Below, in pieces: positions 35,726 through 45,515 of a stretch of 64,000 nucleotides of DNA. The stretch's first letter is position 1; every line of letters starts with the position of its first letter. Source of the stretch: Pyrocephalus nanus (Eukaryota > Chordata > Aves > Passeriformes > Tyrannidae); NCBI GenBank assembly GCA_038380795.1, contig CM076271.1, forward strand, positions 17,747,001 through 17,811,000. Reading direction: 5' to 3'. The notes beneath the pieces were generated by a model. The model was not told the DNA's origin. It saw only the letters and a list, made by a program, of their open reading frames with translations, and did not search any database. Position numbers and translations under genes: made by a program.

Positions 35726-35978
35726 TCAGAAAGATTCGTCGTTGACTGCCGACATGTCCCCCTTTGGCGTGGAGGAACGGGACGAGCCCTTGTCTGTGCT
35801 CTCAGAGCCCGAGCTGCTCTGATTCTGTTGTTCTGATCCTGCACTGGAGGTCACTGTAGAAGACGACGTGGATGAAGAGCGAGTCTTTTCTTTAAAGTCT
35901 GTGATAATTACTGTGACATTTCCCACTGTGACTGCCAGCTGCTGTGCGGTACTTCTGTCCACATTTTTCAGTCTGGGT
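35726..35978 (-). CDS. RYBP: RYBP terminal coding exon with stop (RING1B/YY1-binding C-terminus)
   Basis: Last coding part of RYBP. The acceptor is TTTTAG on the minus strand. The exon supplies the last base of an arginine codon, then 83 codons and a TGA stop at 35726-35728. The first roughly 35 residues ([20 protein letters not shown], then [13 protein letters not shown]) form the conserved beta-hairpin region known to bind the C-terminal ubiquitin-like domain of RING1A/RING1B. The remainder is a serine/threonine-rich tail ending [12 protein letters not shown] recall no difference from human RYBP across these 83 residues. The paralogue YAF2 is excluded: it has different residues at several hairpin positions and another tail. 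The frame stays open for about 250 bp upstream into the intron, but the splice acceptor and homology end at 35978. Confidence 0.98.
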
Positions 35979-38900
35979 CTAAAATAAACGAGAAGCCATT
36001 TATTAAAAGGATAAAAATAAACGAGAAGGGAAGAGTTTATTAGAAAAAGCACCGGAAAACAAAGTCGGTGTGACTCGCCCTCCCCTCGCTGGCACAGATG
36101 GCAGTAGCTGGGAGGAGAACCCAGGCAGCAGGAAGTGCTGCACAGTGGAGGGTGAGGGTTTGACCTGCTCCCTGTGCCAGCCAGGCTCAGCCCCAGAGGA
36201 GGGACCTGTCTCACAGAGCTCTGCACAGGGCGTCTCTTGTAGACTTATCCCTAATCCAACTCTGCCAGAAAGGAGGACACCACGGCACAACCAAGCAGTC
36301 AGGAGCCAGACAGAGCGAAGGATCTCCTCCCCAAGGGGCAGATGAAAGAGTTCTCTTATCTAAATTCACCATCTCATCATGTGCCCTGATGTTATGAGAC
36401 AAGGCTGTGACTCTGCAATACAAAACCACATGAAAGCATTCGGCCACGGCTCTTTCATTCCCCATGTTGGAACTCTGCAGCTGCAAACAACACAGGCACT
36501 GGGACAACTTGGCTTCTCTTTCAACTGCTTTGAGCTTATACAAATCAGATGCCCAATCAGCCTATGGATAGAATAGTTCAAAATGTTCCCTCTGGAATCG
36601 AGGCTATTGTAAATAAAATCCAGAATGTACAAAGGTATTTCTTGCAGCCAGACCTTTTGGTTAGAAAAAAAAAAAAAAAAAACAGGAAAAAAAAAACCCC
36701 AAACCACCAGAAAAGAACCCACTGGTATTTATTGCTCAGGATTATCTCTGTAATTTGCATGCTGTGCTATCATTCAATTAGTAATGTAGCTAATAAGGGT
36801 CTAAAACTCTAGGAGGCTGACATTCATGCACATTTCATGGGCTGGTCCAAAGCTCTGCTACAACAAACCTTGGACACTCCTCCAGCTACCAGCAAATTCC
36901 AAGTCAGCTGCAGTGAGTGCTGTAATTTACAGCTTTTGCTCCTAATTAAGGGTCAGGCTTAAGCAGCAGAATATTCCCAATAGGGAAATTAAAAAGGAGA
37001 GTCTTTATACATCAGTGAAAAGTAGCTTGCTGAGAGCTGCCTTATTGAGAGGGATGGAGGGAAGGTTAGTTTACTTTGGGATCAAGCTCCAGCTTTTAAA
37101 CCACTCTGCCTTTTCTCCTCCTCGTTTGCAGCACACTAGGCTAGTGCAGTAAAACAGAAAGAGAGGGAATTAAGCTCATTCTGCATTTGCCATGAATACT
37201 CAATGGCTTGCACTGGCATTAACAAGGAGAAAGTCCTGCAGTACTAACTACCCAAGTGGTATTTCAGAACTAGACAGAACAGAAAAATGTACTGAGGACA
37301 GATGTACAGCTTCTAAGATAGAATAACTGCATTTCTGCAAACTTCCTTACCAAAAATGAAGTTGCTGCAGCAAAAATAGTATTTTCTTATCTAACCTAGG
37401 TGGCTGCCTCAGTTTTTATCAAGTACCACAGGAAAAAGCATTTCAAATGGACAGAAAATGCAAAAAACCCCACTGCATAACAGTCAGTAAGAGTTCCCAC
37501 TCGCAGCAGCCCCTGGGCTCCGGGACCGGCCTTTCCCAGCCCACGCGGGTGTCGTACACACGCACAGGCTGGCAGACCCAACACGTAACCACAGGCTAGG
37601 TGCAGTGATGTCACCCTGTCTGTGGGGAACAAGAAAGGCCAGCCAGCTCAGCACGTTTCGGGGTTTCCGCGGCTCTCGGGTGCCGTCCCGGCAGATGCCC
37701 CCGCGTGCAGCACCGAGCGTTCCCGGAAGCGGAGTACGAGCACGTATTTTCCTCCCCAAGCCCCGAGTTCCTCTAGGAAACCCAGTTCTTCCTGTAAGTT
37801 GCCAGGGTCACTTGTTTTCTCCTGTGCTCAGAAACAGCCCAAAAAAAAAAATATAAAAAAATGCTGGCCCAGATACCGGAACAGACCCTGCTGCCTCCAC
37901 CTCCCTACAGGGCTGAACGTGAACTCTGGCTATTGCTTGTCAAAAACCGGCACTGAGAGTTTGGGGGGGAAAAGAAAAAGGAAAAAAAAGGAGGAAAATA
38001 AAAATGGAACTGCCCATGCATCTTTAAATGCCATGACAAAGTAACACAGAAGGGGAAGCAGGGCTGAGGAGCAGGATTTCTCCACAGTCCCACTCACAAA
38101 TACTCTCAAATGTCAGTTTTAGAGCCAAGCTCTCTGACCATTTCTCCAGAAGGTTTTCAGGGTTTTCCCTGTACAAGATGCTGATTAAGTACAGATGAAA
38201 ACCTCCAGACAATCTCTTCAGCACATGCACAAAATTTTTGCTTCTTATAGAAGGCAAATGGATTGGCCCATGCATGTAATTTTACAAAATTAAACACCCT
38301 GGTGCTTGTTTATGGTGAAAAAGGTTTATGGTCAAACAAGAAAAGTGTTTCAAAACATTCAAACTGAAAGTGCACTGGGAGAAATGGGATAAACAAAGAT
38401 ATTCTATCAGAAGCAGGCATGGTATCCAGAAAGTTCAAACAGGATTTCTTAAAAATCCAGAGAGCCCTAAAAGACAACTTACAAAAAAAAAAAACACCCC
38501 AAAACGACAGTAAACAATCCAGGCATGAAAAAAAGCTGAACTGGTAACTTATAACTCTGTAAAAATCAGGTTCTTCAGAAAGACCCTTGACAGCACTGCC
38601 GAGGGCAGTGCAAGAAAAGTTCCACTACACCAAACACTTAAAGAAACAGGTTAAGAACTGAGGGAGATGAGGCAGCCCTTAAAAAATACCCAGCTAGACC
38701 TGATACTATTAAGGTTTAATTAAGAATGACAAAAGCTTGCCACAAAACGTGGACTAAAAGACTCTGCAGTAGACAGAGAGACTCCTTCAAGAAGGAAAAA
38801 CAATTATTTGATGTAATCTCTCAATTCAGTATTATGTCATCAGTCAAGTGCATCAAGTCTCCTGCACCCTAAGTCTCAAAAAAAGTACCACTTAAAGAAC

Positions 38901-39888
38901 AGGACAAGAAAAAATAAAATCCTTGTAATAAAGTTGTATTTCTCTAATCAAATCAGGAATGGACACTTCAATCTTTGGGGGCTGAGGAAGAGTTAACAGC
39001 AGTCCCTGCAAACAGCTCAGTCTTGTAGCACAGCAGATTTCACACAGCCCTCACTACATTCCAGTGGGTTACTGTGTAAAGGATATTCACTCTTATTAAA
39101 GATTTTCATGCTATAATTTAAAAACTTCCAAGCCAAGAGTTTTCTGTGGTCACACCTTGCCAATTTTAATGCCAACAGCTGTGCCAACCATATTTCCCAT
39201 GTGCTTTACAACTGTTCGCAGCAAACTAATACTGCCTCAGATCATGTGGCTTCATTATAAAACACTTATTACAGCACATTTTAAAGAGAGATGCAATTCT
39301 TGTACAGCCCACACAGGCAAAGCACCCAGTTCAGTTCTGCCTCTTGTAGCTCTCAAGTTCAATAATACAAAAATTGTTTTTTGATGCTGAATGTTTGATT
39401 TAAGAAATGGAAGATCAGCACAGGCAAGACTAGGAATAAACCTCTCTCCTACACCCACCTGAAACTTAGACAAATATCAAGCCAGCCATTTGTGCTTTTT
39501 CTTGATAGCAAGATCCCAGCAAATCTGTTCATGTATACTTAGTTCCTGTATACTTGGAAAATTATCTTGACAATTAGTGACTGAATTACGGATAAGGAAG
39601 TAAAAAAGTAACCTTTGTTACGGCTATCGAGCGATGATAAGAACTCGATACGATTGCTGGTTAATGTTTTTCTCCCGCTGTGTTTTACAGCCAAAAGCAG
39701 TACTGCCCAATTGACAATACAATTACTTTAGCAGAGAAAAGAAAACTGAGTGGACAACAATTAATATTTCTAATGCCCAATCTGTGCTCACCAGCAGAGT
39801 GCTCAAGTGCTCATACATCAACAAAAAAAGTGTTTGCTATATAAGTCAGTTCTCAGACACCAAAAGCTTAACTTCAGTCTAGAGTTAC
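35979..39888 (-). other. RYBP: RYBP last intron, 3.9 kb, phase 2
   Basis: Donor GTAACT at the 39888 side and acceptor TTTTAG at the 35979 side on the minus strand. No CR1 copy was recognised in it. It contains an A tract at 36665-36682, a CpG-rich patch at about 37649-37766 and further A-rich tracts near 37848-37861 and 38481-38492. No other exon with convincing splice sites and homology was seen. Confidence 0.9.
37649..37766. promoter_or_regulatory. CpG-rich patch in the last RYBP intron
   Basis: About 16 CpG dinucleotides in roughly 118 bp, near or above the number expected from base composition, whereas the flanking intron is CpG-poor. It contains tccgcgg, gtcccgg and ccccgcg strings. It may be a small unmethylated CpG island (enhancer or alternative promoter) or simply a G+C-rich spot. 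No open reading frame there resembles a known protein. Confidence 0.45.
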
Positions 39889-39987
39889 CTTGAAGTGTGA
39901 TTTGAGTCGCTGGTCTTTGTTGTAGTATTCCCAGACTGTATGCTGTTTGCTTCACTAGGAGGATCTTTCACAATATCTGACTTTGGT
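39889..39987 (-). CDS. RYBP: RYBP internal coding exon (linker, human residues ~112-144)
   Basis: Second visible RYBP exon, 99 bp, with acceptor CTTGCAG and donor GTAACT on the minus strand. It completes a lysine codon begun in the previous exon, encodes 32 whole codons (PKSDIVKDPPSEANSIQ, then SGNTTTKTSDSNHTS), and ends two bases into an arginine codon. This is the polar, probably disordered linker in front of the RING1-binding region. Compared with human RYBP from memory, five of 33 positions differ (for example DIV for DIL and SDSN for SETN), so this is the most divergent visible exon. Only 107 bp of intron separates it from the preceding exon. Because it is flanked by phase-2 introns and its length is divisible by three, skipping it would keep the frame. 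Confidence 0.97.
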
Positions 39988-40094
39988 CTGCAAGAGTGGG
40001 AGGGAAGAGGGAGAGCAACATGTTAGTTTAACTGCACAATTAACCAATGCCACTAACATCACATCACATTTAACAGTGTATCCTTCACACTTAC
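39988..40094 (-). other. RYBP: RYBP mini-intron, 107 bp, phase 2
   Basis: Intron between the two internal RYBP exons, starting GTAAGT and ending CTTGCAG on the minus strand, with a pyrimidine-rich stretch before the acceptor (CTCTTCCCTCCCACTC). At 107 bp it is far shorter than the next intron (3,910 bp). If it were retained, the frame would read a lysine codon and then TAA at 40091-40093. Confidence 0.95.
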
Positions 40095-40271
40095 TTAGTC
40101 TTCTTGTTAGTGTTCTTCTTTGTAACACTTGGACTAATTTCCTTCTCTTTGTCAGGTTTTTCTTTGTCTTGTTTTTCCACTTTCTCCTTCTTCTCCTTCT
40201 TAGGTGGTGGTGGGGTTGCATATTGCTGGGCAACTTGTTGTGCCACCAACTGAGAGTTTATTCTAGGTTTT
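40095..40271 (-). CDS. RYBP: RYBP internal coding exon (lysine-rich linker, human residues ~54-111)
   Basis: Internal exon of RING1 and YY1 binding protein, a nuclear adaptor of non-canonical Polycomb repressive complex 1. On the minus strand the acceptor reads TTATAG and the donor GTAAGT. The exon is 177 bp and starts with the third base of an arginine codon. It encodes 58 whole codons beginning [18 protein letters not shown], then a PPPP run, a highly charged segment ([21 protein letters not shown]) and an [13 protein letters not shown] end. This matches the part of RYBP just after the N-terminal NPL4-type zinc finger. Two conservative changes from the human protein as I recall it (EKDK to DKEK) lie in the charged segment. 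The paralogue YAF2 is similar in general plan, but the terminal exon of this gene is clearly RYBP. The basic stretch probably serves in nuclear localisation or DNA contact; that part is inference. Confidence 0.97.
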
Positions 40272-41520
40272 CTATAATGACAATAAAAGAGAGATCTATA
40301 GTCAGTTTTACACAGTAAAAATAACTACACTGAGAGCAGTATGAAGATTTATTTCAGCAACCAGGGAAGAACACTCCACTTAAAGAACCAAATGGATGTC
40401 CTTATTTAACATGAAGTACTACTGCTGTTACCAAACAAGATAGAAATTTTAAAATAAAGGAATACTCCAAACTGCTGTTTCATCAGTTTTTACCATCTAA
40501 CGTTCATAAGTATAATGCTCCCTTTCTTCCATCCATATCATGAAATCACAGCCAATTTTGGGGGGACAATAGTGAAAAAGCAGCTTTTCAAGAAGCTGCC
40601 AACCATGCACTGCGGCTACACTTGAGGAGAAGGAACAAAATGTGACTAAAAAAATTTTCCTGATAGACATCAGTCTCCTTCATATCTTTCAATTTAATTT
40701 CTCAAACGAGCTTCTGGTTCCCTGCAGCAGCAAAGCTTGCACAAATAACAATGAACAAGAGAAGGTAACTGAGATGACTTTGTCCCAAGGGCCGGGAGCG
40801 AAGCTGGCTGGCAGGAGCACAGGAGACAAGTGGGCATTCACACTTCCACAGGGAATGGCAGTGCCAGCCTCCGACACTCTGTCCTCACACAATTGTCTGC
40901 AGTCCCCGGTGGAGCTGGGACAAAAAACACAAGCAAACTGCCTTTCAAAGACAACTTCCATTTCAAATTACAGCTTACACAAAGAACAGCCTCTCATGTA
41001 ACCAATACCTCGGTTATTAGTCCTCACACATCCTGCAGGAATTGCTGCCTTTGTCTCTCATTCCTCATCCAAACTCTAATGCCCTCTCAGCTTGACAGCT
41101 CAACACCTCTCCCCCCGGCCTGGCACATCACAAAGCAGTTTATACCCTGAATACTCTGACTATCCGTGATTGATTCTATCCCTTCAATGTGCCAGAAAGA
41201 TCTATGCTCCCTGTGTCCACACAGCTTGTGGGAGGGGAAAAAAAAAAAGCAGGTAATCAACTCCATTAGTCGTCCCTAATGAACCAAATACTAATTGGAA
41301 CAGTTGCTCAGGCTTGTCCAGAGCTGTTAAATGCTCATAAATATGATTCAAGTTTCTTACATATATCAGACTAGAACAGCCAATGAAAGCTGTACCCAAA
41401 TATCATCAGGGCTATAACTGGCACACAGAAGCCCCAGGGTTTCTGCTGAAGAGCTCTGTACCCACACCCAGCTTTTACTGCAAACATCTAGAGAGACTTC
41501 AAGAAGCTATTTAGTGGTTT

Positions 41521-41538
41521 AAAAAAAAAAAAAAAAAA
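41521..41538. repeat. A tract
   Basis: Eighteen A on the plus strand in the RYBP upstream intron. No recognisable retroposon body is attached to it. Confidence 0.9.
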
Positions 41539-43283
41539 GAAAAAGTACAAACCACTAATTGCTCACATGTAACATCTGCACTTAGAGATGATACAGACAA
41601 TGGAAGACCAAGAGAATTTCTTTTCCCTGTTACAAGAAAATCCAAATTTGAGCATCTTTTGGTACTGGTTTCCTGTATAATGGTACCAAGTTACTACTGA
41701 AGCCAGATACACACAAATACTTCATTTCACTATCACACTTATATGTATACCACACTACAAAGTCTATGCAACAGGTTGTAATCAGGCCTCTGACCCATCT
41801 CAACACCACTGTGGTTTTTTCACCTAACATAGAAACTCTAACTCATTTTATGCTGCAATCTGCATATGGGTCTGAGTGAACAAAGATGATCTGGTCTTCA
41901 GCTTTAAATAAGTGTGATGCTGAAACCTTCTCCAGATCAGATAATGCAGTTACCTGTTCCACAGAACAGTGAAGATATTGAGCATCCCTGAAATCCAGTA
42001 CCCAGCAATTTCTGTCTGCATGACTGAGAATAAATACGTTAAAAGAAGTCCTTTGGTTACATGGAAAAGATTTTCAGATTGATGCAGCCACACTAAAAGC
42101 TGACAACAGTAACTTGTGTCAAGCAACCTGCTCACCGCTTACAGCAAAAAAAGATAAAATGTCAAGAAATCTTCAAAGAGAGGGCAGATAGCATCTCCCT
42201 ACATGATTTTACATGATTAACCTCACTGCTTGAAGCTGCCACTTCTGCCCAGAGTTACAGTTACTCGCTGTTTACACAACCAGCTAAGTCAGAAACCCAA
42301 ACCATTCACGGGAAATCCCAATTCATGAATCTGAGGGTTTTTCCTACTTTGCAGGACTCTGATGTGCTGCTTGTGATGTTATTTCCAAGCCTGGTATCCA
42401 ACCAAGCCGCCCTTCCTGCTGCAGGAGTGCTGCTCTGCTTGAACCAAGATACAAATTTTAAAATAGAAACTTCAACTAAAATAAAAAAAAAAACCAAACC
42501 ATATAAATATGTCACACCATATTTCCCTAGAAAAGGCTGGAATGCCCAAAGGACCAGGCTTAAAGCACTCCTGTGGAGACACTTCACCCTGTGCTCTTCC
42601 CCTCCTTATCAGTGCCTGTGACAGCACACTAAATTTATTAAGTTTTATCATTTTCTGGCCAGCCACTGACATTACTACAACTTCTCCAAACTTCATATTC
42701 CCTCTTACACACCAGGATGGCTCTCTAGTGAGGGCAAAGCCAGAGCTGGAAGAGAAGAGAGCGGGAAGGAGGCAGCAACCTGAGGAAAGGGGACCAGCCC
42801 TGCTCACGGGGTCCCTCCTGCGTGAGGAAGGGAGCAGAAAGATGCTGAGACCTTGGTGAACACCAAGCACGTTCCAAGATCCCCTGTGCTGCCAGAATAG
42901 ATTTTATTAAAAATAATGCAAATAACCCAACAAACAGCTTTCCAATTCCTAACCTGTTTCACTCATGCGAGCAGTAAGCTTAGGAAGAGGATAAAAACTA
43001 GGTAATTTAAGCAACTAGCACACTAATAGTAATAGTAATTGGAGTAATAAGATCCTTCAAGTAAGGCCCACACTGCCACTACAGCCAGGATACACTGCTT
43101 ACAAGGCCTTTACTAAAAAGCCAAGCAAAGCAAGTCGAGTAGTGGGTTTTTAACCACAGCAAACCATAACCAAAGGAACCACAGTGGAGCGAAGCAGCTG
43201 CACTGTCCAAAACCTGCTCCAAGCTTCGCTGCCTACCAAAAACACACTCCAGGGCTCCCTAACATCCCTAGCACAGATTATGC

Positions 43284-43490
43284 AATCACAGAATGGTTTG
43301 GGTTGGAAGGGACCTTAAAGTCCACCCAGTTCCAGGGATGAGGCAGGCACAGCTTCTCTGTGCCAGGGCCTCACCACCCTCACAGGGAAGAATTTCTTCC
43401 TTGTATCTAATTTAAATCTACCTCTTTCAGTTAAAAGCAATTCCCCCTTGTCCTATCACTACATGCCCTTGTAGATCATCCCTCCAGACT
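43284..43490 (-). mobile_element. CR1 LINE 3'-end fragment (minus orientation)
   Basis: Begins 'atcacagaatggtttggg' followed by 'ttggaagggaccttaaag', the reverse complement of the CR1 3' terminus. It continues with the CR1-typical stretches 'ggcctcaccaccctcacagg', 'gaatttcttcct' and 'cccccttgtcctatcactac'. An internal deletion joins the terminal 60 bp to the more upstream part at about 43330. It is a 5'-truncated, dead copy in the RYBP intron. The boundary at the high-coordinate end is approximate. Confidence 0.93.
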
Positions 43491-44386
43491 CCTCTCCTGC
43501 CTGTACAGCCATCCATCCATAACCTAGTCACGCTGTGTGTCAAAGCAGCTCTCCTCATGAGTGTTGTGAATTCTTTTCCAGCTGTGGCAGCAGGAAGCTT
43601 GCACTGCCTTCTAGAAATAAGGAAAAAAGTGAATTCAATAATACTTTGCAGTGGATACGAGTCCTCTTCCCTTTCAGAATCTGAACTAGGAAGGAAAAAA
43701 GGAGAGAAGCAAGGCTCATTCCCACTTGGGCTACAACAATTTATCATGGAGTCCTAAGAGCTGGAAGATCCCTTCTTTCCTTCTCTGTTTTTGAACACTC
43801 AATGTGTCTAAGATTCAAATTTTTTTTTTCCAGCTGGCCTTTTTATTTGGTGACTTTTTTGCCACCTCCACAAAGAATGCTTCAATCCAAACACACCACT
43901 ATTATATTAAATTATCACTTGAGCAGAACAACTTGAACAGAAAGTTGCAACCACTTCTAAACTATGTAAGAATAAACAGCTACAGAAACAAGTATTAACC
44001 GATTTTTTTATCCCAAAAATTTTTCTTATCAGTTTACTTTCTGTTACATTAAAATGTTCATGTGCACGAAGAATACATCTAAAATGACAAAAATCAAACC
44101 CCCAACCCAGCCATTTTCAAGCTTTCTAACCAGCACTCACGCTTAAGCAACAACTATATTGGCATTTACTAGAAAGTTTAAAGTATCAACATTACTCACA
44201 AACCACAACAAGCTAACAAGTCTCAACTTCCCAAAAATTATCTGAAGATATTCAGTACTTAGTATTGGACTTAGTTCTTCAATTTTCAAAGCAAGCATCT
44301 GAAATAGGTATGTTTACTCCTACCTGAGCATTATGATGGTAAAGTTCCACTTTGCTTAGACAGTTTCCCTTAATTTAGGAGACAGC

Positions 44387-44408
44387 CTGAGTAAAGACTG
44401 AGTAAAGA
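44387..44408. repeat. 11 bp perfect tandem duplication
   Basis: CTGAGTAAAGA occurs twice without spacing in the RYBP upstream intron. Confidence 0.9.
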
Positions 44409-44793
44409 CCCAACACTGATGTGACAAACAAATGCACATTATCATCTTCCCTTTTCAACATGCAGGACTGTCTTCTCCCCCTCTAAAACTAAGAGCATTT
44501 AAACGAAATTAAACTGTGCTCTCAAAGTTATGTACAGACAAAGAAACTGTTTCATGTTAATTAAACTGTAGTTTACCTCTCAGGAGCAGATACTTGCACA
44601 ACTCATGACCTTTGCAGCAAGGACACTCTGCTGCATGAAAAAGCTGAAATATGTGTCTACTGTAAAAATGGCTGTGGCATCTGGGCCTCTTCACCATCAA
44701 CTACCATTAAATGATGCACACAAATAATCTTTACTATCTTTTAGTAACAGACCAGCACAGAACTATTGTGCCTGAAAATATACACTATATGCA

Positions 44794-44794
44794 A

Positions 44795-44826
<32 letters not shown>
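44794..44826. repeat. AT microsatellite grading into AC
   Basis: About 12 AT units followed by (AC)n in the RYBP upstream intron; likely length-polymorphic. Confidence 0.95.
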
Positions 44827-45448
44827 TCTACATGGAAATAATAGCAGATTGTCATATGAAGTGACACACTGGCTCATGGGAAGTGGAATAAACGCAAGAC
44901 CTTCCTTGAAGGGCTTGTTGCCTGTGTTGCACTGTGCTCTTTAAATAAATTACAAATTAAAAACCAAACTGTAACTTTAAGGTTCTGTCTCAGGACCAAA
45001 TCCCAAGCACTGACATGCAGGAATTGTGCTGTAGCCCCTGCAGCTGGGCTCAGGAGTGGAGCAGCACAAATCACTGCACATCCCACACGAGAGTTACTCA
45101 GACCTGGATTTGCAGAGGGATACAGGAGGATAAGTTGCATTATATTTCTCACGTGACCCCAATTTCTGTTATCTGTTTGGGATTTCTCTGGTCCTTCTGC
45201 CTTGAGGAGAAGGAAGCCACCTGCAGCCCCGGTGCAGCAGGGAAGTGACTGGACTTTATACCCACAGACCTTGAGGGACTCCGGCAATCCCCAGGAACGT
45301 GGATCTAATTACAGCCGCTCTGACTTTCCCACAGCTATCTTATCAGAAGAATGAAAGTGGCATCGAGTGGGATTTCAGAGTCAAAAGCCTCGTGCAACGT
45401 GGAGCAGTAGGGAGGATTTGGATAATTTCATGCTGTTCTGGCTTTGAT

Positions 45449-45515
45449 GCACGTGGCGATACCAGGCGACCTCTGAGCGGCTCCGCGACTCTCTGAGACA
45501 TCGCGTTTGAGGCGC
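45449..45515. promoter_or_regulatory. Small CpG cluster in the upstream RYBP intron
   Basis: About nine CpG in 70 bp (cacgtggcgat, ggcgacc, gagcggctccgcgac, catcgcgtt, ggcgctg), including the E-box CACGTG. The flanks are A+T-rich. It may be an enhancer core; no direct evidence. Confidence 0.3.

Noticed and set aside
39955..40233. 92-codon frame on the minus strand running through the RYBP mini-intron
   Set aside because: It is the wrong frame of the RYBP exon 40095-40271 and of the intron; the spliced RYBP frame explains the region.
44794..44826. AT repeat as possible TATA box or origin
   Set aside because: It is a plain dinucleotide microsatellite in an intron without promoter context.
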